Source of the DNA: Bacteroidia bacterium
GTDB taxonomy: Bacteria > Bacteroidota > Bacteroidia > Cytophagales > JAAEPT01
DNA length: 64,000 nucleotides
Direction: 5' to 3'
Assembly (NCBI GenBank): GCA_030431525.1
Contig: JAUIJC010000026.1
Span: 1-64,000, forward strand
Position numbers and translations under genes: made by a program. The notes under the pieces are model-generated. The model was not told the origin of the DNA, did not search any database, and was given only the letters and a program-made list of their open reading frames with translations. Shown piece after piece: positions 61,245-64,000 of the stretch (within the stretch, counting starts at the first letter, position 1; the number at the start of each line of letters is the position of its first letter).

Positions 61245-63065
61245 CTAAGCCTCAGAAATCGCCTCCGCGCTCTGTTTTAAAGTATAAAGCAGGAAGAACT
61301 CATTGGAGAGGTCCAAGCCGAATTGCCCGTTGATAAAGGAAACGTATTGTCCGAGAATCGGCCATTTCTCTTGTATCCACGGATGGCTTTGAAGTTCAGT
61401 GTTGACCTTGAAGTCTTGCGGAGGCATGAACTTACCTTGCGTCTGTAAAGCATCTAAATCAGTTTTTGCTTGCCTACAGGTATCCCGCCACCAGATTAGG
61501 TTAGGCTCGTCTGCATCAAGCTCATCATCCTCTAAACAGCCCCAGAGATAATCATAATAGCCGATGAACATGTCTTTGTTCATGTCGAAGGATTCCTCCA
61601 AACCAGTCAGCAGGTTTTCCTTGAAACTCTCACCGTTTTCTTGCCCTTGAGAAGCCAAATCAATGGTTTCTTCAAGCAACTGCCCAAAGAACTCCTCAGC
61701 CTCCAGTCGGCCTAAGCCCATGGAATGCGCCAAGGTGATTTGCAATCCAATCACAAGGTTGATGGCAGTCTCAGGATTCCAGCCTTCGCCTTTGGCCACA
61801 AATTGATGGTAGGCGATTTGACTGGTAACATCCAACAGCTCCGCACTCACTTTGTGTGCGTTTTCCGAACCAAGGTTGAAGAGGTAATAGTCGTTGATGC
61901 TTTGGGGTTGTTCTCCAAATGATGCTTCAAAGGATGGCTTCAAGAAATGCTCGGTATTAAAGCTATTCGTTTTCAGGAACAGCAATAGCTCATTCTTGTC
62001 GGCGCCAGTGCGCGTAAAGATGAACTTATCGATATGCCCTTGAGCCAAGGTTTCCTCAATCCATGCATGAAGCTTTTCCTCAAAGAAGCCTCGGAAGTCT
62101 TCAGTCTTGATGGTTGCGAAAACCCAATGCTTGGAGAAAAGCGCAGGATGTTGGTTCTCTTGGGTAGGAGCGTTCTCTGAAATGACCTCATGGACAGCAT
62201 CCAACAAAGAATGCTTTCCAGCGGAGTCAAAGACAAGTTGCCAAATCAACACACCACCCGTTCTTTCAATCGCCAACTTGGTTTTCTCCTTAATGGACGG
62301 GATGCCATTGTAGTAAACGGTGTGGTCTGGCGTCAGGTCAATTTGGTCCAACGATGAAGCCTCAGGATGATGCTTGAGAATATCCTCATAGGTCATAAAT
62401 CCTGCAGAAGCTGGCTTGGTGTAGGGGTTGAAGTTGTAGCCATAAAATGGCAGTCCAACATTCAGCTTTTCCGTAGGGATTCCCTTTTGGCCATTCCAAT
62501 AATTGATGTGTTCCTCTACCGTGTTTAAAGTCGAGTGCGGACCACGCTTTTCAGGTGCCCAATGTCCCGTCTCATCGTAGGACATCATGTTGATGAAATC
62601 GAAATGGGTCAAGGCGCCATCACTGATTTTCTCGGCGTTCCAAAGGGCTACGGCACCAGAAATCTCCATTCCATGCTTTTGGGTTATACCCGCCAAATCA
62701 GCCACGAATGCCTCGTAATCAGGTCCGATATTCTCGCCTTCCAAGTCCACGTCAATGCCGTCCAATTTGAATTGCAATAGGAACCGTTCAATCTTTTCGA
62801 GGAATGCGGGGCGATGAGCATCACTTTGGAGCTGTTTCCAGCGCGGGCCTTCCACGATGGCTCCTCCAAGCGACATCATCACTTTGGTATTATTGTCATG
62901 AGCCAATTCTACCACCTGATGCAGGTTGTCGGTAGGACCCAGATTGCCTTTATCATCCAACGGATTGATAAAGGCAATGACTAAATGAGTGATTTTATCG
63001 AAAGGAATGCTTCGGGCATTTTCCAAAAAGCCTCCCCAGTTGGGTAAATATCCAATTACTCTCAT
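61245..63065 (-). CDS. GH18 chitinase-like protein without signal peptide, fused to a novel C-terminal region
   Basis: A 606-residue protein. Residues 1-290 form a glycoside hydrolase family 18 barrel: MSLGGA and the full catalytic motif DGIDVDLE (D102 to E109, E109 the acid), then MMSYDETGHW and WQLVFDS. The C-terminal 300 residues are helical and unrecognised, with VIGLQITLAHSMGLGRLEAEEFFGQLL and IGYYDYLWGC. The same type of region occurs in the neighbouring gene at 63275. No signal peptide is present, as the barrel starts at residue 2, so it acts in the cytoplasm or leaves by a contractile or other leaderless route. It should cleave beta-1,4-N-acetylglucosamine polymers. Confidence 0.88.
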   Translation of the reverse strand: MRVIGYLPNWGGFLENARSIPFDKITHLVIAFINPLDDKGNLGPTDNLHQVVELAHDNNTKVMMSLGGAIVEGPRWKQLQSDAHRPAFLEKIERFLLQFKLDGIDVDLEGENIGPDYEAFVADLAGITQKHGMEISGAVALWNAEKISDGALTHFDFINMMSYDETGHWAPEKRGPHSTLNTVEEHINYWNGQKGIPTEKLNVGLPFYGYNFNPYTKPASAGFMTYEDILKHHPEASSLDQIDLTPDHTVYYNGIPSIKEKTKLAIERTGGVLIWQLVFDSAGKHSLLDAVHEVISENAPTQENQHPALFSKHWVFATIKTEDFRGFFEEKLHAWIEETLAQGHIDKFIFTRTGADKNELLLFLKTNSFNTEHFLKPSFEASFGEQPQSINDYYLFNLGSENAHKVSAELLDVTSQIAYHQFVAKGEGWNPETAINLVIGLQITLAHSMGLGRLEAEEFFGQLLEETIDLASQGQENGESFKENLLTGLEESFDMNKDMFIGYYDYLWGCLEDDELDADEPNLIWWRDTCRQAKTDLDALQTQGKFMPPQDFKVNTELQSHPWIQEKWPILGQYVSFINGQFGLDLSNEFFLLYTLKQSAEAISEA

Positions 63066-63098
63066 AGATGAAATCTTTGCGAATGGGTTTTTTTCCCT

Positions 63099-63260
63099 GT
63101 AGGGGCGGACCTCAATACTGTTGCTTTAAGCTCAAGATTTCGATCCCACCTCATGTCCTCCCCTTGGATAAGGGGAGGACAGAGGTGGGGTTGACCCAGA
63201 GTTGCTGGTACCCATGTGTCCACCCATAGCATTTGGGCAGACACACAGGTCTGCCCCTAC
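63099..63260. repeat. MITE-like dispersed repeat, copy 2
   Basis: A 162-base element with terminal inverted repeats gtaggggcggac (63099-63110) and gtctgcccctac (63249-63260; one mismatch when paired). Inside, cctccccttggataaggggagg forms a hairpin. It shares ordered blocks with 4456-4735. It occupies the gap between the two paralogous genes. Confidence 0.75.
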
Positions 63261-63274
63261 AACAGACACAGCGT

Positions 63275-64000
63275 TTAGTGCGTCATAGTCTCAAGGCTCC
63301 TCCTCAAGGTGTAATAAAGCACCAAAACGAAGTCTGGTCCATGAAGCAACTGGTGGTTGATGAAATCGGAATAGACCTCATACTGCTCCCATTTTTCAAG
63401 AGTGGATTCAGGGATTGGTCCGCCCTTGTAATTGATGTTATTGTCGCAAGGGTAGAGGCGGTCTTGTTCCTTCATTTCAAGATGAACCAAGGCACCTTTC
63501 TGACAGGCTTCCACCCATTGGTTCAACCATGGCTCGTCAAAGCTTTCGCCTTCTTCCACCATGTCAAGGATGTATTCGCAGTAGCCCACCAAGTTTGCCT
63601 TCTGCTCTTGGAAGTTGTTTTCCAGACTTTTCTTGAAGGCTTTTTGCCATACAGAAGCATCGCCATCGGCGCTTTTGTCCAAATCGAGTAGGGCGAACTG
63701 AGCGCCAAACTTATAGTCGAAATATTGGAAAAGCTCATCAAGAGAAAGACCCGCCGATTGCATCAATGTCAAGTGCATTGGAATACCAGCTTCCACGGCG
63801 GACTCAATTTCCCATTCCTCGCCAGCGCCAACCAATTGTGAGGCCACAGAGGAACATGCCGAAAGCAATACCTCCGACACATTTGGTGTATGATTTTGGG
63901 TGATGTAGTGGAAAATGAAAAAGTCGCATACATCGTCCACCGCCTTGCCATCAGCAATGTTTTCCCGCTTGGCCCAAGCCTCCAAAGCAGGGATAAATTC
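63275..64000 (-). CDS. Paralogue of the GH18 protein's C-terminal region (cut by window edge)
   Basis: The frame is open to the window end on its 5' side (EFIPALEAWAKREN... begins at the edge), so only the last 241 residues are seen. They are helical and align loosely with the C-terminal half of the preceding protein: GIPMHLTLMQSAGLSLDELFQYFDYKFG matches the block around VIGLQITLAHSMGLGRLEAEEFFGQ, and LVGYCEYILDMVEE matches FIGYYDYLWGCLED. The missing N-terminus may also be an enzyme domain. No signal peptide can be judged. It is not a full gene in this window. Confidence 0.7.
   Translation of the reverse strand, partial: EFIPALEAWAKRENIADGKAVDDVCDFFIFHYITQNHTPNVSEVLLSACSSVASQLVGAGEEWEIESAVEAGIPMHLTLMQSAGLSLDELFQYFDYKFGAQFALLDLDKSADGDASVWQKAFKKSLENNFQEQKANLVGYCEYILDMVEEGESFDEPWLNQWVEACQKGALVHLEMKEQDRLYPCDNNINYKGGPIPESTLEKWEQYEVYSDFINHQLLHGPDFVLVLYYTLRRSLETMTH

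Overview
The window looks like a chromosomal segment of a marine-type Bacteroidota, probably Cytophagales or a related order. Signs of this are type IX secretion (T9SS) C-terminal sorting domains on several secreted proteins, a PorP/SprF protein, SprB-like and choice-of-anchor L domains, YwqK/MORN-2 repeat proteins, almost no Shine-Dalgarno sites, and several promoters of the Bacteroidota form TTTG-N19..21-TAnnTTTG. No ribosomal RNA, transposase, integrase or CRISPR array is visible.

Layout. 0.2-6.5 kb: a di-haem cytochrome c peroxidase, a PhoX-like T9SS-secreted protein, an OmpA-anchored surface protein and a small nuclease-like protein. 6.6-14.2 kb: a promoter and cobalamin riboswitch drive a salvage operon: btuB, a DUF6580 membrane protein, a BtuF-like protein without signal peptide, a Dph6-like PP-loop ATPase, then cobU, cobT, cobS and cobC. 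Together these import corrinoids and attach the lower ligand. 14.2-25.8 kb: a mixed housekeeping block (methyltransferase, CPBP protease, metallophosphoesterase, cupin, TPR lipoprotein, T9SS protein, SanA-like protein, HMG-CoA lyase, L-2-hydroxyglutarate oxidase, NUC endonuclease). 25.9-26.2 kb: three tandem tRNA-Asp genes. 26.3-40.8 kb: macro-domain protein, SerC-like aminotransferase, two YwqK-repeat proteins, a BamA-like barrel, acetyl-CoA synthetase, TIGR02757 protein, LysM protein, NfeD-like protease, KdsB.

40.8-47.9 kb is a conspicuously AT-rich accessory island. It carries a frameshifted Mrr-type endonuclease, a 1530-residue trypsin-like protease/STAND NTPase fusion and an MBL-fold hydrolase. 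This is the parts list of a type I AVAST (Avs1) anti-phage system. The Mrr gene is bracketed by attC-like sites, as in an integron cassette.

47.9-55.6 kb: an apparent minus-strand series mrp, nfu, a double-length D-Ala-D-Ala ligase, a PASTA protein and a T9SS protein. 55.6-60.7 kb: RDD and Lrp/AsnC genes, then a compact module of PorP/SprF (divergent), an ECF sigma factor, a membrane anti-sigma-like protein that ends in a SprB-like repeat plus a T9SS type-B-like domain, and an LRR/Ig protein with a type B domain. This looks like an envelope-signalling unit tied to the T9SS. 61.2-64 kb: two paralogous proteins, the first with a competent GH18 domain and no signal peptide, the second cut by the window edge.

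Intergenic space is rich in dispersed palindromic repeats. The most striking family (four copies at 36.3, 49.8, 50.8 and 61.0 kb) has a constant hairpin core flanked by 14-bp arms that differ in sequence between copies yet remain self-complementary within each copy. The main candidates for something new are this repeat family, the PorP/sigma/anti-sigma module, the Avs1-like island with its cassette-like boundaries, and the unusual genes in the cobalamin operon.
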